Under the pieces are notes generated by a model. The model was given only the letters and a program-made list of their open reading frames with translations. It searched no databases and was not told where the DNA came from. DNA of 64,000 nucleotides from Maribacter forsetii DSM 18668 (GTDB lineage: Bacteria; Bacteroidota; Bacteroidia; Flavobacteriales; Flavobacteriaceae). Position numbers and translations under genes: made by a program. The stretch spans positions 2,914,001 to 2,978,000 of the forward strand of contig NZ_JQLH01000001.1 in NCBI RefSeq assembly GCF_000744105.1, given 5' to 3'. Shown here one piece after another: positions 43,736-53,636 of this stretch. How positions within the stretch are numbered: position 1 is the first letter of the stretch; every line of letters starts with the position of its first letter.

Positions 43736-44473
43736 TTATCCTTTTTTGAATTTGGTAAACGGAAAGATCATCGGCACTCTCTTTTGGTAATTCTCATAAT
43801 CTTTTCCTAGAAGGTTCCTCAAATCCTTTTCCTCTAAGTACTTCACGGCAATTAGCATGTAAGTGGTCGTTACTATGGCAAATAGCAGTCGACCATAGGT
43901 CATGGTAGGTGCTGCCCAAAACGCTATTATAAAACCTAGCATTAATGGATGTCTCACCAATTTGTAAAACCAATTGACTTGAAATTCTGGGTAGGTCAGG
44001 GACTGGTCCTTAAAGTTTTGATATATCTGCGTCAGGCCGAAAAGCTCAAAATGACTTATCATAAAGGTAGAGAGGAATACAATTGTCCAACCCAAAAAGA
44101 ATATTGCCATTACTATAAGAGAAACTATATTTTCGGTCTCCCAAACAATTGTAGTCATTGGCTGCCATTTCCAATACATAAAAAGAAGAATCAAACTCGA
44201 CAATAAAATATAAGTACTGCGTTCCATAGCAGGGTCAATTATCTTAGTAAACCATTTTTTAAAAGCAGGGCGTGCCATAATACTATGTTGAAGGGCGAAA
44301 AGACTTAATAAACAAAGGTTGATGAGAACTGCAGGTACCAGGGAAATTTCTTCTCCGGTATCTATTGATTTGGGTACGAAAAGGTTTCCGACAAAGCCGA
44401 TAGCATAAAGAAAGGCTACTAAAAAAATGAGGTAAGCGATGATTCCGTAAATTACAATGAGTACTTTTTTCAT
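43736..44473 (-). CDS. mddA: Methanethiol S-methyltransferase-like membrane protein (MddA family)
   Basis: A 245-residue integral membrane protein of the isoprenylcysteine-methyltransferase/NnrU-like fold, with about six hydrophobic segments. L-F-A-L-Q-H-S-I-M-A-R-P-A-F-K-K-W-F, P-A-M-E-R-S-T-Y-I-L-L-S-S-L-I-L-L and L-V-R-H-P-L-M-L-G-F-I-I-A-F-W-A-A-P-T-M-T match MddA, which methylates methanethiol to dimethyl sulfide using S-adenosylmethionine. The assignment to MddA is by motif; other NnrU-like methyltransferases share parts. It lies between the barrel gene and the collagen-like lipoprotein. Confidence 0.72.
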   Translation of the reverse strand: MKKVLIVIYGIIAYLIFLVAFLYAIGFVGNLFVPKSIDTGEEISLVPAVLINLCLLSLFALQHSIMARPAFKKWFTKIIDPAMERSTYILLSSLILLFMYWKWQPMTTIVWETENIVSLIVMAIFFLGWTIVFLSTFMISHFELFGLTQIYQNFKDQSLTYPEFQVNWFYKLVRHPLMLGFIIAFWAAPTMTYGRLLFAIVTTTYMLIAVKYLEEKDLRNLLGKDYENYQKRVPMIFPFTKFKKG

Positions 44474-44601
44474 GATTTTTGTTTTAAAATGGTTATTTAT
44501 TTTAGCCTGGTCCTAATTAAAATTTGTTTGTTCTATACAAAGCTTTATAGATTTATTTCAAAAGAACAGATAGAAATTATCCTCATTGCTTTTGAACATA
44601 T

Positions 44602-44642
44602 ATACTACTCTGAAAAGTTGTGAAATTCTATCAGAGTAGTAT
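44602..44642 (-). terminator. Hairpin after the collagen-like lipoprotein gene
   Basis: ATACTACTCTGA (44602-44613) pairs over 12 bp with TCAGAGTAGTAT (44631-44642) around a 17-base loop, about 20 bp downstream of the gene's stop. No strong T run follows, so it could be a terminator or transcript stabiliser. Confidence 0.5.
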
Positions 44643-44662
44643 TTTATGCTAACAATTCCTTG

Positions 44663-45346
44663 TTATTCTTCTATATCAAAATGAGTAATCAATTCTTCAT
44701 ATGTCATTTCACTAAAGTCATTGCTGTTTTTAGCAGAATTCACAGGAGAAGAAGGTGAAGAAAAAGAAGAAGCTGGAATTACAAATATTTTGAATTCATC
44801 AAAAATTACCTCCTCTAAATAAGCAAATAAAGTACCTAACTCATATAGATTTACGACAAAATCAGAACTTGGACCACCAGACAGAAGAGCTGTGCTTCCC
44901 TCTATGATTACCCTTGTTTCAAATAATGTAGGCGTTCCTCTACCAGGAACAGGCACCCAACGCTTTTGGGTTACAAATGAATTTCCGGCATTGGGTGTTT
45001 GAGTAATCTCAGCATAAAACCCTAAAACTAAACTCTCGTTTATTTCATTTAGCGATACACCGTCCATTGGGTAGGTAACACTACCCGTAGTAATGGTTTC
45101 TGACCCATATTCTAATAGTTGAACATCTGCATTACCATCTTCGCCATCTATACCATCGACTCCATCTGATCCGTCAGCTCCATCAGCTCCATCAGCACCA
45201 TCAACTCCGTCGAGACCATCTGAACCAGTTTCACCTTGAGTACCAGCGGGACCAACAGCTCCATCTTCACCGTCTTTAGCACAAGAGGTAATTGTTAATG
45301 ATAAAATGATTAATACGTAGGCAAAAAGTTTCATTGTAGTTTTCAT
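44663..45346 (-). CDS. Collagen-like Gly-X-Y lipoprotein
   Basis: About 227 residues from the ATG at 45346 (a second ATG at 45334 is possible); the open frame upstream to 45454 lacks signal-peptide character. Lipoprotein signal with T-I-T-S-C, then some 15-16 Gly-X-Y triplets (G-E-D-G-A-V-G-P-A-G-T-Q-G-E-T-G through D-G-I-D-G-E-D-G), a collagen-like stalk rich in Asp. The C-terminal 150 residues form a compact beta-rich domain that ends in an acidic tail. Such stalks can lift a binding domain off the outer membrane. Function unknown. Confidence 0.82.
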   Translation of the reverse strand: MKTTMKLFAYVLIILSLTITSCAKDGEDGAVGPAGTQGETGSDGLDGVDGADGADGADGSDGVDGIDGEDGNADVQLLEYGSETITTGSVTYPMDGVSLNEINESLVLGFYAEITQTPNAGNSFVTQKRWVPVPGRGTPTLFETRVIIEGSTALLSGGPSSDFVVNLYELGTLFAYLEEVIFDEFKIFVIPASSFSSPSSPVNSAKNSNDFSEMTYEELITHFDIEE

Positions 45347-45506
45347 AATGTTTGTTTTAATTATTATGATACAATGATATTGTGCATTAATAAAAAGGAC
45401 TTGTACAATTAATTCAAATAATAGTAGTATTGGTTCATTGACAAAAAAAAGCAAGCACTATTATTGCATTTTATGCAATAAAAAATATCAAATAACTGAA
45501 TATCAA

Positions 45507-48500
45507 TTATTTATGAATACTACTTGGAGAAATTCCAAATTCGTCTTTAAAAGCTCTACTGAACCAAGAAGGGTCGTTAAAACCAACCTCATAGGCAATT
45601 TCGGAGATTGTTTTATTAGTGGTTTCAATTAATTCTTTAGCTTTTTGTAGTCGAATAAATCGAATAAAAACTGCTGTAGATTTATCGGTAATTGCTTTTA
45701 ATTTTCTGTAGATTTGAGACTCACTTAAATGAATTTCTTTAGCTAATTGAGATGTTCCAAAATCAGCATCATCCAAATTATCATGAATGACTTTTATTAC
45801 GTGTTGTAAAAATTTGGTTTGAGGATTTTCTATTTTATTCTTGACTAGAGCTGCAAACCCATGTTTTTCTAATTTACCAATCAATTTTTTGCGTACCAAA
45901 ATTAATTGATCCAAACGTGTAAATAGTTCCTCTTTTATAAAAGGCTTTCCCAAATAGGCATCGGCACCATGGGTTAGCCCATTAAGTCGATCTGCTGTAG
46001 TAACCTTTGCGGTTAAAAGTATTATAGGAATATGATCTGTACGTTCATCTGTCTTTAAGGTTGCACAAACTTCATAACCATCCTTGCCAGGCATCATTAC
46101 ATCACTTATAATGATATCAGGTATTTTTTCGTAGGCCATTTCTATACCAACATTACCATTATTGGCATGCAAGGTTTGGTATTTTCCTTTTAAACATGTT
46201 TTTAAATAGTGGGCCACATCGTCATTATCTTCAATGATTAATGCCAAGGGTAATGTGGAGGTCTCATCTAAAAAAGACGGAATCGTTTTGGCAATTAAAG
46301 TAGTTTTGTTAAGTGACGGTTCAACAGTTATTTTAGCGTCAGCTGTTTTAATCGCTTTATTCGTTACAGGTAATTTTACGATAAAGGTACTCCCCTTACC
46401 AAAGGTGCTCTCTACCGCTATGGTTCCTTTCATTAATTCCACAAATTCATTAGCTAAAGAAAGACCTATACCCGTACCTTGTTGCTTGTGCGAAGATTCA
46501 TTTTCAACCTGATAGAAACGATCAAATAAATGCGCGATGTCATCTTCTGCCAACCCTAAACCGTTGTCCTGTACTTTTAATTGAAAAAACTCAATCTCTT
46601 TACTTTTGATTTTGTTAAGGTGAACAATAATTTTACCATGTGCTGGGGTAAATTTTATTGCATTTGAAAGTAAATTAGAAATAATGGAGGCCACTTTGTT
46701 TACATCAATATCCATCTCCAAAGAATCAATTTCTGAGTAAATGGTGAGGTTGATATTTTTAGACTGCGCCAAGGAATGAAAACTTTCACTCAAATATTTC
46801 ACAAACGGAATGGCATCGGTCTGTACCAGATTCAACTCCATAGAACCACTTTCTACTTTTGCCAAATCAAGCATTTCATTGACCAATTGTAACAAGTTTT
46901 TACCATTTCTGCGAATCATTTCCAAAGAATTTTCAGCCCCTTCAAAACTCTCTTCTTTAACTTTGGATTTTAAAGTGTCAGCCATACCGAGAATAACTGT
47001 CAGCGGTGTTCGAAATTCATGGGTAATATTTGAATATAGCTTTGTTTTTGCCTCGTTCAATAATTCGAGTTGTTCTGTTTGATGGCTTAAAAGTTCATTT
47101 TTTTGTCGTATTTCTAGAGTGCGTTTATTAATGATGTTTTCTAATCTTATATTTTTTTTCTGTAATTCATTAGATCTCCATTTAGAGTATAGCCCAACAA
47201 TGCCAATTGTTCCTAAAACATAAACTACATAAGCCCACCATGTTCTATACCAGGGGGGTAAAACAGCAAAAGAATAATTATCTTCAGTACTTATATGATT
47301 AAAGACATTCTTCGAACGAACCTTAAAGCTATAGTCTCCTTCAGAAATATTAGTATAATCTTTTTTGGTTTCCGACGTCCATTCTGACCAATCTTCATCA
47401 AAACCTTCTAGTATATATTGGAATTGGTTTTTAGACTCGTCATCAAAACTAGTACTGGAATACTCAAATCTAAGTGCGTTTTCTTTAAATTTAAGGGAAG
47501 GAGGTTTTACTTCTGTTCTAGCTCCTCCATATAATAAAGAATCTTTTAAAAATGTTACTTTTCTAATAAGGGTTTTGAAGTTTTTAGAACTTTCTGTACC
47601 AACATCCAAATCATGTCTGATAATACCTCCGCTTCCTCCATACCAGACGACATTATTATCTTCGGGAAAATGAGCGACCCCAACATCTTGAGTAATTCTT
47701 TCATCAAAATTTTTTTGTATCGTATAATTACCATCCTTTGTTTTTATCGCCTTTATTCTTGATCTTCTTTTATCATCTTTCTTTATTTGAGCGAACATCC
47801 ATAAATTTCCCTTTTTGTCTTCTCTTTTTAACGAGATTTCTCCTGGTAGTTTTAAAAGTTCGTTAATACTGGAATCTCGGATAATGCTATCGTTTTGTTT
47901 ATCATAACTATACACATCATGGTCTATATTGAAAAGTACCTTATCCTTTATGAATCTAAGAAACAAGATACCTTCGGGTAGTTCCTCGTTAGCTTTAAAA
48001 TGTTTTACAACAGGTTGCTGCTTGCCTAAATTAGTAGTCATCTTCCAGACACCGTCATTTTGAGATTCTAACCATAGATTTCCATCGCTATCTTCAACAA
48101 TTTCTCTTATATCATCTACAATTCCATTAATTTTTCCATCGTTTTGCCATTTCCCATTCTTGTAAATAATTGACGCTAAACCGTCAATTAAGCCTACATA
48201 AATACGTTTTGGATTTTTCTTTGACCGAAATAGCGCACCGCTTTGTAAATCAATTTGTTGAACAAGTTTATGGTTTACAAAAACGAATAACCCAGCTCTG
48301 GTACCAGCGAACAAGGTGTCCTTTGATATGAGGAATTCAATAGCCTGCTTTGAGGAAATTTTGGTGGAGGAAACCGATGGTCCTACGTTTTTAAACAATT
48401 TATGACCTTCAATACTGTCTTCCTCTAGTCTTAAAACTCCATTGTAGTTAGCGGCATATATTTTACCGTTGTATAAAATAATGTCATTTACATATCCTTC

Positions 48501-49538
48501 GATACCTTTTCTGTCATCAAAAATTGAATACGGAGATTGAAGTTCAATACGGGAAACACCGTTATTAGTCGCAGCCCAAACACCTTTTTGTTGGTCTTCA
48601 AATAAACGAAAAATGGCATTGTCTTGTAACCCAAGATCCTTATTCACCTCCTGTACTATATTTCCGTCTTGATCAATGGTTATGATTCCATTTTTTATAG
48701 TCCCAATAACATAATTTCCATTCCTGAGTTTAAGTATTCTACGGGCTAACCATTTTTCTAAAAATATTGAGGTATTAAGATTTAAGGGTTCTATTTTTCC
48801 ATTATTTGTCACAAAAAGTCCTTGCCCGTAAGTTAAGAGCAACAGCTCGTTATTTTTGTACAAGGCAACATCCGTAATTGCCTTAATCCCTGCGGTTGAA
48901 GCATTGATTATCTCTTGAGAATCATTTGCACTTATTTTTATAAGCTTTACTTTGTTTTTTACAACAAAAACATTCTCGCCTATTTTTTTACATAGATTAA
49001 AACCTGAAGGAGCGTCGTGAATTGAAAAAGCATTGTTTTTCCATTCAAATATTTTTTGTTCAGATCTGAAGTAGACAATGTTATTATGCGCGCTAATATC
49101 TTCTATTTGCTGAAAATTCTTATCCTCTAAATCTTTCTTTAAAGAAGTGAATTTTAACAAGCCTGAATTGTCAGGTTCTAAATACCCTAATTCATTGTAC
49201 CCTCCCACATATATTCTATTGTTCTCATCTATAGCCATCGCTCTTGCGACTCCAAAATTGGGTAATTGAATAGTTCTCCAAGAGGTACCGTCATATTCTA
49301 GAATACCTTCGTTATTGCCGATATAGATTATTCCCTCTTTACTTTGAAGAATGTCCCAGTTCTGCGATGCACCTTTATAGTGAATTGAAGAATAGTTTTG
49401 AATATATGGCAATCCAATTTCAGAAACCTGTTGAGAATAAACACAGTGAAAAGTAACGTTTAAAACAAGCGACAGTAGAAATAATAGCTTAAAGCGATTT
49501 TTTGAGTAAATGGAATATAAGATTTGAGTTTCCTCCAT
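45507..49538 (-). CDS. Hybrid two-component system regulator (HTCS)
   Basis: A 1343-residue one-protein signalling system. After a signal peptide come two seven-bladed periplasmic beta-propellers (about 40-700; blades such as G-V-W-A-A-T-N-N-G-V and G-N-L-W-M-F-A-Q), a Y_Y_Y domain (about 700-775), a membrane segment near 790, HisKA with H840 (N-I-T-H-E-F-R-T-P-L), a HATPase domain with D-N-G-L-G-L and Q-G-T-G-I-G-L-S-L, a receiver domain with D1146 (I-S-D-V-M-M-P-G-K-D-G), and an AraC-type HTH at the C-terminus (about 1240-1343). HTCS proteins normally sense glycan breakdown products. Here no glycoside hydrolase follows; the next genes on its strand are the collagen lipoprotein, the methyltransferase and the barrel. 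Confidence 0.93.
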   Translation of the reverse strand: MEETQILYSIYSKNRFKLLFLLSLVLNVTFHCVYSQQVSEIGLPYIQNYSSIHYKGASQNWDILQSKEGIIYIGNNEGILEYDGTSWRTIQLPNFGVARAMAIDENNRIYVGGYNELGYLEPDNSGLLKFTSLKKDLEDKNFQQIEDISAHNNIVYFRSEQKIFEWKNNAFSIHDAPSGFNLCKKIGENVFVVKNKVKLIKISANDSQEIINASTAGIKAITDVALYKNNELLLLTYGQGLFVTNNGKIEPLNLNTSIFLEKWLARRILKLRNGNYVIGTIKNGIITIDQDGNIVQEVNKDLGLQDNAIFRLFEDQQKGVWAATNNGVSRIELQSPYSIFDDRKGIEGYVNDIILYNGKIYAANYNGVLRLEEDSIEGHKLFKNVGPSVSSTKISSKQAIEFLISKDTLFAGTRAGLFVFVNHKLVQQIDLQSGALFRSKKNPKRIYVGLIDGLASIIYKNGKWQNDGKINGIVDDIREIVEDSDGNLWLESQNDGVWKMTTNLGKQQPVVKHFKANEELPEGILFLRFIKDKVLFNIDHDVYSYDKQNDSIIRDSSINELLKLPGEISLKREDKKGNLWMFAQIKKDDKRRSRIKAIKTKDGNYTIQKNFDERITQDVGVAHFPEDNNVVWYGGSGGIIRHDLDVGTESSKNFKTLIRKVTFLKDSLLYGGARTEVKPPSLKFKENALRFEYSSTSFDDESKNQFQYILEGFDEDWSEWTSETKKDYTNISEGDYSFKVRSKNVFNHISTEDNYSFAVLPPWYRTWWAYVVYVLGTIGIVGLYSKWRSNELQKKNIRLENIINKRTLEIRQKNELLSHQTEQLELLNEAKTKLYSNITHEFRTPLTVILGMADTLKSKVKEESFEGAENSLEMIRRNGKNLLQLVNEMLDLAKVESGSMELNLVQTDAIPFVKYLSESFHSLAQSKNINLTIYSEIDSLEMDIDVNKVASIISNLLSNAIKFTPAHGKIIVHLNKIKSKEIEFFQLKVQDNGLGLAEDDIAHLFDRFYQVENESSHKQQGTGIGLSLANEFVELMKGTIAVESTFGKGSTFIVKLPVTNKAIKTADAKITVEPSLNKTTLIAKTIPSFLDETSTLPLALIIEDNDDVAHYLKTCLKGKYQTLHANNGNVGIEMAYEKIPDIIISDVMMPGKDGYEVCATLKTDERTDHIPIILLTAKVTTADRLNGLTHGADAYLGKPFIKEELFTRLDQLILVRKKLIGKLEKHGFAALVKNKIENPQTKFLQHVIKVIHDNLDDADFGTSQLAKEIHLSESQIYRKLKAITDKSTAVFIRFIRLQKAKELIETTNKTISEIAYEVGFNDPSWFSRAFKDEFGISPSSIHK

Positions 49539-49803
49539 TTTTCACTTGGTTTTAGAAAAATTGGTCCATTTGCACTCCAAATGAAATTAGAATTAGCAAA
49601 AAACAGTTCTAAATTTGAATTTTCGCTTTCATAACGAATTTAGTAAAGTACCTCCCCAAAACTTAATGTAACTGTACCATAAGTGATAATCCAAGTTTTG
49701 TTAGCTAATTATTATGTGTAGACTGTAAATCAATAGCGTATGATAATATAATTTATAGCATTCTTTAAACAATAGTTTTAATAAGAACAAACAATAGTAA
49801 TAA

Positions 49804-50601
49804 TTAAAACCGATTATCCCCACCAACAATGTCACCAAGTGTACCTAGAATACTACCTTCTCCTTTATCTTTTCCTCCTCTTGGTATAGATGCTAGTACC
49901 CTTCCTGCTAATCTGCTAAATGGTAGTGATTGTATATAAACAGTTCCCGGTCCGCGTAGGGTTGCAAAGAATAAACCTTCTCCGCCAAAAACTGTATTTC
50001 TAATACCGCCAACGAATTCAATATCGTAATCTACTTCTTTCGTAAAACCAACGATACAACCGGTATCTACTTTTAAAACTTCACCCGGAGCCAATGTCTT
50101 TTTTGCCAATGTTCCACCTGCATGAACGAAAGCCATTCCGTCGCCTTCTAATTTTTGCATGATAAAACCTTCACCACCAAAAAGTCCGCGACCTAATTTC
50201 TTTGAAAACTCTATACCTACAGATACTCCTTGTGCTGCACATAAAAAGGCATCTTTTTGGCATATAAAGCGACCGCCCATTTCTGATAGATCAATTGGTA
50301 GAATTTTACCGGGATATGGAGAAGCAAAACTCACCTGTTTTTTTCCCTGACCTATATTTAAAAATGCCGTCATGAAAAGACTCTCACCTGTCAACATTCT
50401 TTTTCCTGCTGAAAAAATCTTTCCTAAAACGCTATTGTCTTGATTGCTACCATCACCAAAAATGGTACTCATTTTAATATCGGTATCCATCATCATAAAA
50501 CTACCAGCTTCGGCAACAACTGCTTCTTGCGGGTCTAGCTCTATTTCAACATATTGCATTTCTTCCCCAAAAATCTCGTAATCTATTTCGTGTGCGTTCA
50601 T
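49804..50601 (-). CDS. AIM24/TIGR00266 family protein
   Basis: A 265-residue soluble protein of the AIM24 family: M-M-M-D-T-D-I-K-M-S-T near residue 35, S-L-F-M-T-A-F-L-N, G-L-F-G-G-E-G-F-I-M-Q-K-L, V-D-T-G-C-I-V-G-F and G-P-G-T-V-Y-I-Q-S-L. The fold is a double-stranded beta-helix; function in bacteria is unproven (mitochondrial AIM24 helps maintain membrane integrity). It stands alone between two gene gaps. Confidence 0.88.
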   Translation of the reverse strand: MNAHEIDYEIFGEEMQYVEIELDPQEAVVAEAGSFMMMDTDIKMSTIFGDGSNQDNSVLGKIFSAGKRMLTGESLFMTAFLNIGQGKKQVSFASPYPGKILPIDLSEMGGRFICQKDAFLCAAQGVSVGIEFSKKLGRGLFGGEGFIMQKLEGDGMAFVHAGGTLAKKTLAPGEVLKVDTGCIVGFTKEVDYDIEFVGGIRNTVFGGEGLFFATLRGPGTVYIQSLPFSRLAGRVLASIPRGGKDKGEGSILGTLGDIVGGDNRF

Positions 50602-50686
50602 GTGTATTTTGTTTTTGATTGATGCTTATTAGTTGATGTAAGATAGGTTTTGTTACAATTCTAAATTAAAAAATTGTCCAGTCAAT

Positions 50687-51673
50687 CTATCTGATTATAT
50701 CATTATGAACAATTGTTCCATTTAACCCTAAAGCATAAATACCTATATCAATACTCCCCCAAAGTCCATAAAATGGTATATCAGCCTCAAACACGGTTGT
50801 TAGTTCGTTCAGTTCAATGTTATATTTGTAAATTTTATTTCCTGTTAAATACCTGCTTGTTGCAATATAAAACTCCTTAGATTCATAAATTTTGAATCCA
50901 CCTACAGGTAGCAGTCCACTAATTAAGGTTTCCCAAGATGCCCCGTCATATTTGAGCACATTCCCCCCTGTACCCGTGGCATAAATTTCATTCTCGGAAA
51001 TACCTTCAATATGATCTAAATAGTTTCCTTGTAATTTGTCTTCTTCTAACATTGCAGACCAACTAGTACCATCAAACTTCATTATATAATCCTTATCTAA
51101 ATTATAACCCACAATAAATAGTTTACTTTGTATACCCCATACATCGGTTACTATAAAATCGTTAGAATCATAAATTTTGACCAGCTCATCAGATTCGATT
51201 TTATATAGTCCATCCCAAGTGGTAATGTAGACAATACCATTAATAACTTTTATTTTTGTAAAATTAATGTTCCCACGTATTTCTTCCCATACTAGACCGT
51301 TGAATTTTAGTAAAATACCACTATCCAAACCATCTGCAATACGCCCCACAGCATAGATTTCATTGCAGGACACTCCAGCAATTCCAAGTAAAACTAATCT
51401 TGCATCAAAATCAGCTTTCTCAACTACCCATTCCCCATTAGTCTTTTTTAGAATAGTTCCTAAATGTTCGTTTATATTAACACCTAAAGCTCCACCTACA
51501 GCATATAAGCATTCCCCATTTCCCCAAATATGACCTAATGGGACATCTTCTATTATAGTCGTTGAAACCCATTGACCAGTTAATTCTGTTGCAGAATATT
51601 CATCAGAAGTATCGTTCTTTTCACAACCTAAAAATAAAAAAATCGAGCAGACAGTAAGTAATATTTTTCTCAT
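50687..51673 (-). CDS. Putative beta-propeller lipoprotein
   Basis: A 328-residue lipoprotein (lipobox L-F-L-G-C). The mature protein repeats W-x-x-x-x-G/Y-A-V-G/I-K-F-N/D-G units (for example C-N-E-I-Y-A-V-G, L-L-K-F-N-G-L-V-W, I-M-K-F-D-G-T-S-W, V-L-K-Y-D-G-A-S-W), consistent with a seven-bladed propeller. No catalytic motif is seen; likely a binding or scaffold protein at the cell surface. Confidence 0.78.
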   Translation of the reverse strand: MRKILLTVCSIFLFLGCEKNDTSDEYSATELTGQWVSTTIIEDVPLGHIWGNGECLYAVGGALGVNINEHLGTILKKTNGEWVVEKADFDARLVLLGIAGVSCNEIYAVGRIADGLDSGILLKFNGLVWEEIRGNINFTKIKVINGIVYITTWDGLYKIESDELVKIYDSNDFIVTDVWGIQSKLFIVGYNLDKDYIMKFDGTSWSAMLEEDKLQGNYLDHIEGISENEIYATGTGGNVLKYDGASWETLISGLLPVGGFKIYESKEFYIATSRYLTGNKIYKYNIELNELTTVFEADIPFYGLWGSIDIGIYALGLNGTIVHNDIIR

Positions 51674-51957
51674 GTTGAATATTATTTGAATTACTGAAAA
51701 TGTGACACAAATTACAAGCCAACTTACATAGTTACTTGTTAAATAATCATTAGTAAATTCTTAAATTAAAAAATGAGGTTAACATAAGTTGGTGTTTAAC
51801 GTAAAGTGACATTTGCATTTTACTTTGATTATACCCTACAATAGTAAAGGTGGCAACTTTATTACAAATTACCACCTTACTCTTAAAAACTAGCTCACTT
51901 AAATACTATCAAAGTGGCATGACATAGCCTACTTTTAAATTTTACAACAAGTATGTT

Positions 51958-52848
51958 TTAGTACACCTCTCTATCATTTGTCTTATTCGTGAAGGTATAT
52001 TTAACCCCTACATTGAAGTAAAAACTATTAGACATATCAAAATCGTAAATTTCGTTATTGCTATAATCTTGTATCTGCATACGGTTGTAGGCAGTGTATC
52101 CTCCTTGTGCGGTTGCGGTTAACTTTTCCCATAAATGAACATTATAACCAAGACCAAGCAATACACTTGTTTGTCTTAGAGTACCGCTATAGTCCTCTTT
52201 GTAGACCTCCACTTCGTCATTTATATTACCCGTAAAACCGCTTAATGTGGCAAAACCTTCAAAATCATGATTTTCTGCCAAAGTATACTTAACACGGCTA
52301 TCTGGAACACCAACTTTGTAAGCCCAATTATCATTTAATCTTCTAGCATAGGTTATCACTGGTATTGGGTAGTACAGTCCGTACTTAATATCATAAGCTG
52401 CACCAAAGGTTAATACACTATTATCTCTACCGTTATACTTACTCAGGGTAAGCATGGCATTAAAAAACAAATCATCAGATGCAATATTATCATCTCTAAA
52501 ATTAGAGGATATTTGAGATTCTTGCATGGCATATATGCTCCAATCGTTTCTTAGATTTCTTTGATAGGTAAATCGTAAACTAAAAGAATTGAAAGTTTCA
52601 ATTTCTCCTGTTTCAAAGGGTACATCTTCATCTATGTAGCTTAATGTTGTGTTTTGTAATTTCCCTCCTACTGTAAATTTTTCTGTAGTAGTATTGATCA
52701 TGGGAATGTCTGCACCAGCTTGCAATCTATAAATATCAGTTACATTACTACTTGGCAAAAACTCTGATTGTATATAAACATCATCCATCTCTTGCCCGTA
52801 CACCCAACTTACCATAACCAACATTAAAAAAATCGATACTTTCTTCAT
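51958..52848 (-). CDS. DUF6268-type outer-membrane beta-barrel
   Basis: A 296-residue exported protein: signal peptide ending V-Y-G-Q, then many amphipathic strands with aromatic ends (F-T-V-G-G-K-L-Q-N-T-T-L-S-Y, F-N-S-F-S-L-R-F-T-Y-Q-R). The pattern and a C-terminal aromatic strand (F-Y-F-N-V-G-V-K-Y-T-F) fit a small outer-membrane barrel of the DUF6268 group. Ligand or channel role unknown. Confidence 0.75.
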   Translation of the reverse strand: MKKVSIFLMLVMVSWVYGQEMDDVYIQSEFLPSSNVTDIYRLQAGADIPMINTTTEKFTVGGKLQNTTLSYIDEDVPFETGEIETFNSFSLRFTYQRNLRNDWSIYAMQESQISSNFRDDNIASDDLFFNAMLTLSKYNGRDNSVLTFGAAYDIKYGLYYPIPVITYARRLNDNWAYKVGVPDSRVKYTLAENHDFEGFATLSGFTGNINDEVEVYKEDYSGTLRQTSVLLGLGYNVHLWEKLTATAQGGYTAYNRMQIQDYSNNEIYDFDMSNSFYFNVGVKYTFTNKTNDREVY

Positions 52849-53121
52849 ACTCTGAACACTATTTATATTATGATTACAAGAATGGTCTTAGCCATTCTAT
52901 ACACCATAAAAGTGAACATTATCTAAAGTATCAGCAATCTAAATATATATGTAGAAATAGTATATAGAGCAATGGGTAGATTTAATCTACCAAACAAAAT
53001 ATTTTAATAAATCTTAAGAAACATCTAAAACCTGAAAGTTTTAGACTCTTTTAAATCAGGAAATATACAATGAAAATCAATCAAAATATTTAAAATCATA
53101 ACATTGTAAAATACTAAGTAA

Positions 53122-53631
53122 TCAACTGCTAATTGCCGCTAGAAGCTCCGTTGGCTTTTTTGAACCAATAAGGTATTTTTTACCATTGGTTAGAGTTAAA
53201 GCAACTCCTTTTTTACCCTTTACATTATAGACCGTACCGTACTTTTTAGTTTTTCTGATTCCGTATCCCACAAAATCATAATCGATTTTCTTAGCCTCAT
53301 TAATATCACTCAGGTTGATTACTTTTTGAAAGAATAATAGATGACTAATTTTAATTTCCTTATCTGAAACCAATACTTTAAGTTTTGATAACGCCAAAAA
53401 TAATATGGTAGCCACATAAATTAGTACGAATATAAATTGAACCATTGATATTCTACCTGATATCCAAGATATACTGACATTACTTGAATCGTTAGAAATA
53501 GAACCACCGTACAAACTAATTATGGTACTTACTAAATTTATAGTGGTTAAGACAATAGGCGCCAGTATAATCAACCACAACCACCATTGCGTGAATTTTT
53601 GTGTTTCCTTAAACCGTAAATCTGCTCTCAT
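53122..53631 (-). CDS. Two-TM protein with PH-like C-terminal domain
   Basis: A 169-residue membrane protein with hydrophobic segments at about 16-40 and 66-84, then a soluble beta-rich C-terminal domain (L-K-V-L-V-S-D-K-E-I-K-I-S-H..., G-V-A-L-T-L-T-N-G-K-K-Y-L-I-G-S-K-K) resembling a bacterial PH-like domain. It follows the DUF4442 gene by 5 bp, so the two are co-transcribed. Function unknown. Confidence 0.7.
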   Translation of the reverse strand: MRADLRFKETQKFTQWWLWLIILAPIVLTTINLVSTIISLYGGSISNDSSNVSISWISGRISMVQFIFVLIYVATILFLALSKLKVLVSDKEIKISHLLFFQKVINLSDINEAKKIDYDFVGYGIRKTKKYGTVYNVKGKKGVALTLTNGKKYLIGSKKPTELLAAISS

Positions 53632-53636
53632 TTCTA

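Noticed and set aside
47365..47673. Plus-strand ORFs inside the HTCS gene
   Set aside because: They are antisense shadows; the long HTCS frame explains the region.
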